This document shows positions 36,497 through 48,082 of a stretch of DNA of 64,000 bases, piece by piece. Positions within the stretch are counted from its first letter, which is position 1. Each line of letters begins with the position of its first letter. The notes beneath the pieces are model-generated. The model saw only the letters and a program-made list of their open reading frames with translations, had not been told where the DNA came from and did no database searches. The DNA lies in the NCBI GenBank assembly GCA_036346225.1, contig JARFIW010001343.1:743326-807325 (forward strand), in the 5' to 3' direction. The translations under genes were made by a program, and so were the position numbers. This stretch comes from Platerodrilus igneus (taxonomy: Eukaryota > Arthropoda > Insecta > Coleoptera > Lycidae).

Positions 36497-38023
36497 ATGA
36501 ACGTATCACATTTAAAATCGCTGGAATTGATCTACGAGCTAGAGTGCAGAAGTATCATAGCTGCGACCAATCAGAATGATAGGCGATCTCAACTTAGGGC
36601 TGTTTTGTCACAGGAAACCAAAGGCGTTGCTATCTTAAAGAACCCTGTTGGCGATTGGCCACCAACGTATCAGAAATTAAATTATCTTTAGATGATATAT
36701 CGGGTATAATAAACAAAACAGATCCTGCGGCTACTAATATCGAATTAGGAGATTGACTTCAAGAATAACTCACGTCAAACAGCGAGTTGATTCATTATCT
36801 TTATATAACGATGACCAAGTGACTCAAGCTAAACAAAGTTTGTTGTCCGAGGTGTTATTGCTTGAAGGAATTCTTTTAGAAAGACTTAATCCTAACACAG
36901 ACGTAGATATATCGTTACCTTTTTCAAATCTTGCGCTTGCCGAACCTAAACCATTAGGAAAACCTATACCTGTATACAAATGGGGTCTCACCTTTGAAGG
37001 GTTTGATTCGAAGGTTTCTTTATCATCCTTTCTTGACCGGATTAACGATTTTAAAATTTCTCGCGGGTGTACCGACCAGGACCTATTTATCTCAGCTGGT
37101 GATTTGTTCGCAGGCTCAGCATTAATATGGTATAGAAACATACGACACCAAATTTCTACCTGGAATGAGTTAGTTGCCTGTTTAAAACGAGACTTCCTAC
37201 CTTATGGCTACATTAACGATCTTTGGAACGAAATTCGTAACCGAACTCATGGTCCCGACGAAAATGTTGTGTCTTTTATTACCTCATTAGAAGCTTTATA
37301 TAGCAGACTCGACAAAAAACCTTCCGAATCCGAAATTATCGATCAATTACTTAGAAATTTGAACCCTATTTCTCAGAACGTTTGGCATTACAGACCATAT
37401 CTTCGCTAGCTCATTTTAAAGACCTATGTCGCTCTCTTCAAGAAGTGAGGTCAAGGATTGACAAATATCGACCACCACCCGAGAAATTATCTGGTCTTCT
37501 CGAACCTGATCTAGCTTGCCAAGTTCGACCTTCCCGTAAAGTATCTACACTTAACGTTCCTTCTGTAACTAATAACGCACTTACCTGTTGGAACTGCAAG
37601 CGAAGTGGACATAGCTATACTGTCTGCACATACCCTAGAAATATTTTTTGTTATGGTTGTGGTCGCTCAAATATCTACAAATCTAACTGCACCAACTGTA
37701 ATCCTAACGTATCGGGAAACTCCCGTCGAGATATTTCAAATCAGGGTGAATATCTCAAGAAACCAAAATCGCCCTCAACACCAATCATTCAACGGACACA
37801 GACGCCAATAAATTTAAATTATAAAACCACTTCTAACGTTGTACCGTCATTAAATTTATCTAATAATAATACCGCTACTATTAATGTACAAAATACCTTA
37901 CCTTCATTAGAGGAATTATGCTACACTACTCCAGCCGAGTGGTCTAAGTGGTTACAAACCGTCAATTCCTTTTATCATAAAAGACTACCGCTGTTTCACA
38001 ACTTGTTAAAAACCCTTCGATAA
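36497..38023 (+). pseudogene. gag: gag of G3
   Basis: ATG at 36497-36499 and TAA at 38021-38023, 1,527 nt or about 509 codons. The apparent frame from 36479 uses a TTG and is not the likely start. Frameshifts lie between about 36660 and 36760 and near 37400. The capsid-like part is at about residues 170-320; zinc knuckle 1 (CWNCKRSGHSYTVC) is at 37586-37627. The second cysteine cluster (CYGCGRSNIYKSNC) has the spacing of a knuckle but Ile in place of His. The structural protein of the element. Confidence 0.85.
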
Positions 38024-41000
38024 CCGTCCACACTTATCTATCTCAATTGGTTCCTTAAATGTAATTGCTTTACTGGATACAGGTTCTTCATGTTCTCTTA
38101 TAAATAACGAAGGTTTACATCAATTATCTCAACAAAATATCAAAATTCAAATTATTCCTGAAAAACTTCCATAAATTTAGCTGACGATAATCAAATACAT
38201 GTAACCGGTTCCCTTAAGTTAAAAATTCGTGTAGAGTCTCTTGAACGTGATGTTTTATTTTGATTGTCCCTGCATTAGCGTATCCTTTTCTACTGGGCGT
38301 TGATTTCTGTAAACTTTTAATCTGTCACTTTACTTTCAGGATTTTTCATGGCAAACCTCTATTAAAACGAACTCCTGTGCATCTACAGGAATATCTAACA
38401 AAATCTCTTACTGACTCCCAAGATGTAACTCTTAACGCTACAATCGACAAATTTCGCAAACTTAATACCTCTGAACTTGGTTGTGTTACAACGGCAACAC
38501 ACGTTATCTCCACAGGTGATGCCCTTCCCTTTAAGCAACGTCAATATCCCTTATCGCCTGCCTTACAAAAAGCATTTACATGCGGAAATAGACAAAATGT
38601 TAGTATCTGGTGTTATCTTTCCTTCAAATTCACCGTGGACCTCTCCCGTATTGCTAGTTCGGAAAAAGAATGACGAATGGCGTGTTTGTTTTGATGGCAG
38701 GAAGCTAAATTCTGTTACTGTTCCAGACGCTTACCTCTACCCAGAACTGACTCAATTTTGAGCAGGCTTCGTAACGCAAAATTTATCTCATCTATCGACC
38801 TAAGACAAGCTTTTTATCAGATACCTCTTGACTTATCTTCTCGTCAAAAACTGCTTTTTGTGTCCCAGGCCGAGGTCTTTTCGAATATAATTTTTTGCCA
38901 TTTGGTCTCTGTAACGCTCCACAAACTTTACAACGTACTATGGATCAAACGTTAGGTCCTATCTTACATCAAGAACGTGCCTTTGTATTTTTAGATGATA
39001 TCTTAGTTATCTCAAGTTCTTTCGATGAACATATCGCCACATTAGATGAAGTTGCTGAACGTTTAAATGCAGCAGGTTTTAAGATAAACTGGGAAAAGTC
39101 TCAATTTTGTCGTTCATCCCTTACATTTCTTGGTTTTATTGTCGATGGGACAGGCTTACGAGCCGATCCTGCTAAAGTTGATGCTATTACTAAATTTAAA
39201 ACACCAAAACTGTTACCGAAATCAAACGTTTGATAGGAATGATTAGCTACTATCGCATTTTTCTACCTAACCTTTCAACTATATCTGCACCCATTACCGC
39301 TTTAATTAAAAATAAAAGAAATCCCAAACTATCGAGTGGAATTTAGAATCCCAACAGGCTTTCGAACAAATTAAAACACTAATCACTTCAGCACCTATCT
39401 TAATCTCTCCAAATTTCGATGATAAGTTTTATATACAAACCGATGCCTCACTTACTGGGTTAGGTGCAATGTTGTTCCAGGTAAACAATGGTTTAGAACA
39501 TCCAATCGCTTATGCGAGCCGTGCCTTAACTTCTGCCGAACAAAAATACTCTGCTACCGAACGAGAACTATTGGGTGTTATCTTTGGCATCGAGAAATTT
39601 AGAGGATATGTCGAAGGTACACACTTTACCGTAATCACTGATTGTGCAGCACTCACTTGGCTTAATAACTTGAAACAACCTGCAGGTCGTTTGGCAAGAT
39701 GGAACTTGCGTATATCTCAATTTACTTTTGACGTTAGGCATAGGCCTGGCAAATTAAATATCGTACCTGATGCGTTATCTCGAGATGTTTTTCTCTTAAC
39801 CTTCCAAATTTAATTCTGGATACCTGGTACCTCAATATGATTAGAAAAGTTTCCGATAATCCCGACAAATTTCCTACCTTTCGAGTAACTAATAATAGAC
39901 TGTATAAATTTGTATCCTCGTCCCCACATAAAATATCGAATATACCTGAATGGAAACTCGTTGTGCCCACTGCAAATCGCAGTGAGGTGCTCAAATTATG
40001 TCACGACGATCCCTTAGCTGCACACCTTGGTGTTACAAAACTCTGGAAAATATCTGAATTGTATTACTGGCCCACACTTAAGCAATCTGTTTGTCGCTAC
40101 ATTAAAAGCTGCAAAATTTGTGGTTCTCATAAGAGTTCACAAGACGCTCGCCCTGGTTTAATGGGTAACTTTAAGCGTGTATCTTATCCCTTTCAATTAA
40201 TATCGCTTGACTTATTAGGACCTCTCGATCGAGAAGAGGTAATCAATATCTTTAGTTGTTACCGATTGGTTTTCTAAATTTGTTATGGTGCAACCCTTAC
40301 GTAAAGCTACCTCCGCTGCAATAATTAAATTCCTAGAACAGAATGTCTTTCTTATCTTTGGTGTCCCCAGATTATTCTTTTGTGACAATGGTGCACAATT
40401 TATCTCTAAAGATTTTCAGAATTTCGTTAAAAGTTACAAAGTACAAAAATTTGGTTTAACGCAAAATATCACCCCAAGTAAACCCTACCGAGAGAGTAAA
40501 TCGAGTGTTAATTACCGCTATCTCGTCTTATATTGATTCAGACCATACTACATGGGATGAACATATCTTTGAAATTGCTCAAGCTTTGCGTACATCTAAA
40601 CACGAAGCAACCCAATTCACTCCGTCTTTTCTTGTTTTTGGAAGATATACCCCAATCGATGGGAGTTACTATGGTTTAGTGCCTGACAATACTAACGTAA
40701 TTGAATTTGACGATAAAGTACGTTGGGACAAGGACCAACAGTCACTACCTTCTATCTTTAACGACGTTAGAAAAATTTGTTAAAAGCTTACGAAAAGAGT
40801 AAGGACCATTATAACTTGCGTAAGCGAAATATTTCCTTTGCCTTGGGCGAACAAGTTTGGAAAAAGAACTATGTCTTATCGGATGCATCTAAGAAATTTT
40901 CTTCAAAATTGGCCCCTAAATTCATTCTTTGTAAAGTCACACGTGTTATTAGTCCCCTTATCTATGAACTTCAGGATACTGAAGGAAAACGCCAAGGCAG

Positions 41001-41052
41001 GTGGCATATTAAAGACCTTAAGCCATTCTCTGCCGACCCAAATGCTAATTAA
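38024..41052 (+). pseudogene. pol: pol polyprotein of G3 (PR-RT-RH-IN), frameshifted
   Basis: Protease DTGSS begins at 38076. The protease end and the linker to RT lie in 38260-38673. RT carries the intact FLDD box at 38988-38999 in the segment ending at 39233. RNase H (39400-39810) starts near TDASLTGLGA. The integrase zinc domain is near 39990-40140, and the core has SLDLLGPL and CDNGAQF. The region of the catalytic Glu (about 40470-40510) is present but out of frame. The C-terminus ends at 41052 (DLKPFSADPNAN). Indels are mostly one base in homopolymers. Gag-to-protease requires a frame change at GTTAAAAACCC (about 38005-38015), as in the other copies. Confidence 0.9.
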
Positions 41053-43149
41053 GTTTTTCATGCCCCATTCTCCTCACGATTTACCTAATATTTTTTGTCT
41101 CACCATCAATTAGTATCTTTAATTACTTATTCCTTCTCTCAAAGTATATAATTTCTTACACGTTAACTTTACTTACCTTAATTTAGCTATCTTTTTCTTC
41201 TGGTTGACTTTTCCTCCACCATACCGTTAGATATATATCACTTCATCCTCTACACCCCCCAATATAGCTCTGTCGTTTCATTTAATTAACCCTTGAAATT
41301 TTCCTATTACATATTGTTCGGTCTTTAGTATTTCTCTTATATGGTTTAATTGAATGGTAATTGTCGTAACTTTGGTTGAAATAACCCATTGAATTTTTAT
41401 GACTGGTTTTGGCTGATGTTGAGTGAATGCTTTCTTCTTTGGGCTCACATAGAACATGCGCAGTCTATGCCATTGAAAGAAATAGTTCATATTCGCAGTT
41501 GCAAAAGCTAGGATTGTCTATTCCGTGTGTTTTTTTTCCTCTGAATTATTGCAATCGCCCACATTATACTACATCATTATACTACAACATTATTCCTTCC
41601 TTTTTCTACTAAATCTACATAACTTATAAACTTTTTTCGTTATTTTTATTGAACTTTGTGGTGAGACGCTATCGCTTTTATTGTTATTTTATTAAATTCT
41701 CGGTTGTTTTAGCATATGGGGACAGTGTATCTGTATTTAACTGCTTATAATTGGGCATTTTTGTGTGTTTAGGGTGCTACCGATTTAAAAAACTACCTTA
41801 AAACAGTTTGTTTTTGTGTGTTTGTATCTGTAATGATACTTGTAAGTTGTTGTGTCAACTTTTGTCTGATTTTCTTATCGTAGTCGAAGCACTCGTTAGG
41901 AAAATTATCGTACTAGTTCTCTTAGGAGTCTAGTGAATTTTAAAAATGTGTATATCTTATCTTGTCGGATTAATATCGCAGGTGGTCCTTCAGACTGCGC
42001 TGTGTTTTATAGGGTCAATCCCATTTAAACGGCTCTACTGGAGCCACTCTTTTGTTGTTATCATTGTCTTGGGTAATAACTAGGCCAATATCTTTGTCTT
42101 CTTTATTATCTTTGACAATACCTTTAGGTTTAATATCGTTATCTTATTGATTACCTTTGGTAATAACCTTAGTTTAGTATCGTTATCTTACCAATTACTG
42201 TTAGTAATAACTTTGGTTTAATTTATCGTTATCTTACCGACTACCGTTAGGAATAACTTCGAGTTATGTCGCGTTATATTACCGGTTATCTTGAGCAATA
42301 ACTTCTGTTTAAATTCATGTTACCTACTATCTCTTATAGTCACTTTAACTTAATATCGTGTTATCTTATCGAGTATCTCAAATAATAACTAAAGCTTAAT
42401 ACCGTTATCTTATTCATTACCTTTGAGGATAACAACTTAAGCTTAATATCTTTACCTTATCTATTATCTTTAACATCAATTTGAGATCTTATCTTATCTT
42501 TTATCGTCCTAACGTGTGGTATATATGACCAGACGTGGAATTATCTTTCTGAAATTTAAGTGAAAAGCTAACCCGATTTAGAAATGTAATTTGTCAGGTT
42601 AGCATATAAGGATTTAGTAGGCGGTACTTTTGGTAAATTTGTGGATTCACAACTGTGTCATGGACAAGTTAAATGTGCATCGGAGGAAACCAAAGTACCA
42701 GAAACAAAATTTGCTAGAGTGCAAGTGACGCACTCTCATGAACTTTTTTAAATTTGGGCACTTCTTGCCAAAAAAGAAGAATAGTTTGATGCGACACTCA
42801 TGTGTGTTTGCATATAAGAACTATATGTTAGCTTTAGTTAGATAAGTTTAGATAGGTTTAGATAGGTTAGGCGACTTGTCGCACCCGGTTGTTTAAGCAG
42901 TGTTTCATGCTCCCCGACAAATTTGTGCTGTCGGTAAAGGTAGTCAAAGACTATCGGGCTACCTATTCCGTTTCCTGGTACTTCGGTAGACGTGCTATCG
43001 GTCGAAAACCAGGTGGCGCCTTATATAAACATTTTGTAGGTTTTAAGTTAGGGTTTATGTAGGGTAGTAAGGACTTAGATTTTAAGCTGTTACTGTGCTA
43101 ACAGACTTTTTCTTTTTTTAAGTTTTTTCTTTTGTGGCTTTGTCGCGAT
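41053..43149 (+). other. 3' UTR of G3, with minisatellite at about 42070-42510
   Basis: Corresponds to 4188-6298 of G1. The about 50-bp TCGTTATCTTACC repeat lies at about 42070-42510, TATATAA at about 43022, and the CTGTTA/TAACAG inverted repeat at about 43086-43104. The last 60 bases are T-rich, with no polypurine tract. Confidence 0.8.
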
Positions 43150-43845
43150 TGTTACGTGCAAACTGAATTTGCACTTTAACATTTTATGTTAAGTAGTTTT
43201 TTAATGTGCGGAAGCTTCCCGCCATAATTTTAAATACGCAAGACGCGCGAACATTTTTAAATGAACTGGGCGGGGCTTCCGGTACGTCACAATAGTGCAA
43301 TTGGCAAGTGTGAATTATCCCCATAGGGGTAAGGCAATGCTACAAAAGAGTAGGGAGTTCCGCGGTTCTCGCGCGGAAACGTGGCTTTTTTACGCCTAAC
43401 TTTGAAGTGAACAGTCGTGCCGGGTGTCGTGTTATCTTATTATGTAGATTTCCTTATCTTGAGTATCTTTCCTTAATTCCCTATTCCTGTCTTCCACTGC
43501 ATATAGGAACGGAGATGACCCTGGAGCATCCCATGACCCCGAGATAATTTGGATGTCCAACTCTACCAGCAGCGATGCCGAGGTTACCGTGGCGTGATTT
43601 CCTGCCGGTTAACGGATCCTTCACGTGAGTAGATTATCTAATTTTTATTGTTTAAATTTTATGTACCTTCTCTTAATTATGGCGCAATATAAATTATCAG
43701 TGACGTCATTGTATCTTATGAACTTTGGTAATTGTATTACCGGCTTTTAAGAGCCATCTATCGCCATTTCAATGTACCAGAATCTAAGCGTAACATTTTG
43801 TTAACTGCATTACCGACCAGGTAAAACTGTAAACGAAGTGTAGCA
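43150..43845 (+). repeat. 3' LTR of G3
   Basis: 696 bp, near-identical to 35157-35853, with TGACGTCA at 43701-43708. Followed by the GCAC duplication and LINE B sequence. Confidence 0.95.
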
Positions 43846-44479
43846 GCACTCGCACAAGCATTATGTCGGCTAGCGCCTTTACACACCAAACGTGCTTGTT
43901 ATATTATTTCGAAAACTACTAATTAATGTAAATCAATGCTTGTGCGAGTACAGCCGCCACAATTTAAGTCTTACCTCGATAATAAAATTCTCCAGCATCC
44001 GAAGATCTGGTCGTCTGTAACTTACTTCTAAAGGTGGGACGGGGTGCACAGCTAAAGTCCTGGTGGGTATGCACTAAATGTTTTTGGGGGGATCACAATC
44101 ACTATCACTATCACTTCACTTTCAAGTCCTGGGGGGATGCGCGGTTGCACTCTGTTTTATTATCCTTGTTTACTTTATTGATTTAATTTAATGAGGGTTT
44201 CTGATTTATTTGTTATTGTTTATTTGGTATTATTTATTCCCGATTTTCCGCACATAATTATGAAGATAGGCAGTGATTGTATTAATGGGGGGTTTTCTGC
44301 ATATTGGACATTTTGGTATAATTATCTTTTTTTTTTTTTTTAATATCAGGTTTTGGTTATGCTCGTATCCTTACTCACGCCAAGTCAATCTAAAATTTTC
44401 AATCCTCCCACCAACCCCACCGAATTTTTACACGCGGTCGTCATTGATTGTCTAATCTCGCGACCCTTCCCGAATTCTT
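43846..44479 (-). other. LINE B 3' UTR, proximal part
   Basis: Matches LINE A 7319-7957. Begins with the second GCAC copy (43846-43849). Contains the long hairpin and a short TCACTA repeat near 44100. No coding sequence. Confidence 0.85.
43848..43949 (-). promoter_or_regulatory. Long hairpin in LINE B 3' UTR
   Basis: A 15-base arm (43848-43862, ACTCGCACAAGCATT) pairs perfectly with 43935-43949. The G3 insertion point lies at the base of this stem, so the left arm now begins within the G3 target duplication. Confidence 0.62.
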
Positions 44480-47400
44480 TTAAGGCTGTCCAGAACGCCT
44501 TCTGGTTAACCACTTCCCGACTTCCTCTAGGCTCTTTGGCCATGCCAGACCTAGGATAGCTAGTTTGCTATCAGCCAACCCTCGATTTCCCGCCTCAAGC
44601 GGGCAGTCGAAAACACGTACTTGCGCTTTCCGCGCCCTCACCGCATTCGCAGCGGTCGCTATTGGTTAGACCGAACCTTTGTAAATACGCCTTCAGGGCG
44701 CCGTGCCCTGTTATCAACTGCACCATTTTGTGATCGAGCTTAACCTCGATCTTACCTCTGGCTTCTATGCTCGGTATGAATTTGTGGGTCAACCTGCCCG
44801 TGGCAGCATTGTTCCACCTCTCTTCCCATTGTCGAATTGATTTTTCGCGCAGCTTTCTTTTGATTAAAGACCTCGGTATCGACGAATGTGATATTCGAAA
44901 GTCGCCCGTCGCGGCCTCTTTAGCTAATTCGTCAGCCCTATCGTTTCCTACGTTACCATTGTGCGACCTGACCCAACAGAACTTTAAACGTCGAAACCCT
45001 AGCGCCGTACGCGCTATACTCCAGACGTCCGCTTGGAGATCTGTCGAGGTGTTCATGTTTGTTAAAGCCGTTAGCGCCGATTTACTATCACTGATTATAT
45101 AATACTCGTCTCTGCCCGTATGGTTTATTACGTAATCGATAGCCCTCGTATGGCTACCAATTCGCACTGGAAGATAGTGCACCAGTTCGCGAGTTTGGTT
45201 TGAAACCGAAACACCTCCCTTTCCTGCTTATACACGACAAACGCCGCGCCTGCTTGCCCATCGTCCATACGTGAACCGTCCGTATAAATTCTGATACCCA
45301 TCGCGTCCTCATCACCTTCGACAAACTCGATCCTCTAATATCAGCCGGTGCCCTAACTCAGATACAACAATCTTTTCTTGCAATTTCCCTATTACCAAGA
45401 TTAAGATCTTCGATAATTTCGCGCCCTTTTCCTATATTTATTAATCGTCTATCTCTAATCTCCCTAACGACATATTCGATAGGGAGAGTCCTACTGATCA
45501 CCAGGACAGCCTCCGTGGAGGTGGTCCTGTACGCCCTCGCCGCTTTTACCGCGGTTATGCGTTGTACGCTCGTCAATTGACGCATCTCCCGGACTTTACA
45601 ACCTTCTGCCCATACAGAAGCTGCGTACAGTATTGCCGGCTCAATTGCTCCGGCATAAACCGTCCTCAGCGATTCGCCCTGAAACCCCACTTTATTTTAG
45701 CCGCCGCCATCATTTTATTTGATATTTCGCCGCCCTTACTTTTTACGTATTGTACGTGCGCTTTCCAATTTAATTTATTGTCGATCTTGACGCCGAGGTA
45801 GGTAATACAATCTTTAAACGGGATTTTCTCCTCCTAGCTCTAACCTAGGAGGTCTCTGTCCTGGTTTCGTGCCGAAATAAAGCGCCTCTGACTTCGCCGT
45901 GTTAAATTTTAATTTTACCGCCTGCGACCATTCGTGTAATTTATTAAGCGCCTCGTTCGGTTTTGTGCGCATATCCATTAACAATCTCGATCTTACAATT
46001 AAAAGTGTGTCATCTGAAACCCAACGATTGAGCATCCTGCGGGCAACTTGACCCTAAAGATGCTCTCATACAACAACTTCCAAAATGTGGGACCAGAACA
46101 TGACCCTTGCGGGCATCCCTTTTCCACCTCACGCGACAGAACTTCACCCGGAATTTCAACCTGTGCTAATCGCCCCGAGAAATAGCTCTTGACCAAAGAC
46201 ATCAAGTTTCGCGGACAACCCCTACGATCTAACTCGCAAACGATTAATGGCCACCAGGCAGCATCAAATGCTCCTGAAATGTCCAAAGCAACAACGACAC
46301 AGTACTCTTTGGCATCTCTTGCCTGCTTAATTTCCCCGACAACGAACTCTAACGCGTCGATAGTCGACTTGCCCTCCACGAAACCAAACTGTCGGTTATT
46401 AAAACCGCCGCTGTCTCGCACTAGGTGTTCAACACGCGTAGTCATAACGCGATCTAAGAACTTTCCCCAGCACCGGTAGCAAGCTAATTGGACGATAGCT
46501 GCCCGGATCTGACGCATCCGCCTTTTAGGTTTGGGTATAAATTTCACATTCTGGATTTTCCAGCAACGCGGAAAAACGCCCTTTCTAAACAAAGATTAAA
46601 CAACCCAACAAAGACACACGGGGCTAACAGGCACGCCTGCAGAGCTGCGTCTGAAGTGATTCCATCATGCCCCGGTGCCTTCTTAGGGTTCATCCTCCTA
46701 AGAGCCCTGACGACCTCGTGAACTAGGATTGCCTTATCGGTACCTGTTCCTTGCGCCTTTGCAGCTTCCCGACGTATTAAATCGTGCGACTCTTCATCCC
46801 CCTCGGGATTATCCGATGGGAAAAATTTCTCTATTAAATATTCCGCTGTGGTTTTAAAACCTTCCGTGTATTCGCCATTTGTTTTTTTATATTACTGAGC
46901 GCGATTTTTTGTTGTTTTCCTTAATTACGCGGTATGCGGTTCCCCAGGTTCTTTCTCTGAGTTTTGCGTGCAGAATTCTTTAAATTTATTCGTTCGCGTT
47001 TCTTCTATTAATATTTTATATTCGCGGTAACTTTGATTATATTCTATTCTCCGTTGTTCTCTTATATCTCCCGAGGCGCGTTGATAGCGGCGCCTTAGGT
47101 TACGCGTTTCTGCCCGCTTGGTGGTTAGTTCCCGGGTCCACCAGGGTACGCTGTCTTTAAATGTTTTCTTTTCGGCATGGAATACGACGACGCGTCTACC
47201 ACCGCGTCGTTTAATTTTTTCGCGAGTGTTTCTACTTCGTCTGCCTCTCGGCAGTTAAATAGCTCATTTTCGAGCACAGGGATACTTTCGCCAAATTTTT
47301 GTTTAAATCGCTCCCAATTTGCTTTTTTATTACAGAACCGCGGAAATACAGTTAGCTGCTCGTTTGCACTTGTTTTGGTTTCAACGTCCCATGTTATTAA

Positions 47401-48082
47401 TTTATGATCAGAGAGCGTTTCCTCGTCCGACCTTAATTTCCAATTACAAATCGTTTCTAACATTTCGTGCGAGACTGCAGTAATATCTATAAAACTGCTG
47501 CCTCTATGCGTCTCAAACGTAGGTAAATCATTAGTGTTTATTACACTAAGATCCCATTCCGTAAAAGATCAGCAACCTGCGAGCCTCTATCGTCTTCGAT
47601 AGGGCTGCCCCATAGTGGCGACTTGGCATTAAAATCTCCCCAATGACTAGATTTTATTTCTGCCGATTTTACGAATAATATTATCTACTTCATTTATCAA
47701 GTCTTCGGTTTGGGATTTTCCGCCGGGAATCGACCGGCGGAGGTACACGCTTATTACATAGAACGCATTTTCCCTGATTTGATTTCGGCCGTCGTTACAA
47801 ACTCGTTCGATAAATTATTTAATATAATTCCGGCGCACGTTCCATTATTTATTATTATCCGCTACGCGGTCGTTCACTATTCGCGTTTAAGACGGTAACC
47901 CCTCCCAAAACCTGTTATTTTGTGGCCATACAGGTGCGGTTCTTGTATAAACCCGATGTCGATATTATTTTCGATGAATAACTTTACGAAGTTATTTGTT
48001 GCCCTCTACCTTTCCCGAGATTTAGTTGCGCGAATTTAATCTTCTTGCTTCTTATGGACTTTGTTTTATCTTCACAGTCCAT
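44480..48082 (-). pseudogene. LINE B ORF2: APE endonuclease - RT - RNase H - zinc motif, frameshifted
   Basis: ATG at 48080-48082 overlaps the ORF1 stop by 11 bases, exactly as in LINE A; the stop is at 44480-44482. Not interrupted by gypsy, so it shows the full domain order in 3.6 kb. Endonuclease: KIKFAQLNLG near 48020 and LSDHKLI near 47405. RT spans about 46750-45840; the catalytic box keeps Asp-Asp (46009-46014) with one base missing just upstream (about 46015). RNase H includes SDSKSAL and VRSHNGNVGNDRADE in 44595-45182, and the zinc motif is near 44640. The frameshift at about 45828 in a GAAAA run is shared with LINE A; another at about 45145 is B-specific. RT to 3' UTR is near-identical to LINE A, but the endonuclease contains a clearly diverged patch (about 47640-47880). 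Confidence 0.88.
46604..46607. other. Undisturbed counterpart of the G2 insertion site (CCCA)
   Basis: Single CCCA within LINE B ORF2 at the position where LINE A is split by G2. It confirms the G2 target duplication. Confidence 0.9.

Larger units (their letters stand above)
35157..43845 (+). mobile_element. Ty3/gypsy LTR retrotransposon copy G3 (complete)
   Basis: 8,689 bp from TGTTACG to TAGCA with a GCAC duplication, inserted antisense in the LINE B 3' UTR. The LTRs (697 and 696 bp) differ at only one place I noticed (GTCATGTGTATC against GTCATTGTATC). Both carry an insertion near GGAGCATCCC not present in G1 or G2, as expected when both LTRs are copied from one template. Several one-base frameshifts break gag and pol. 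Confidence 0.96.
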
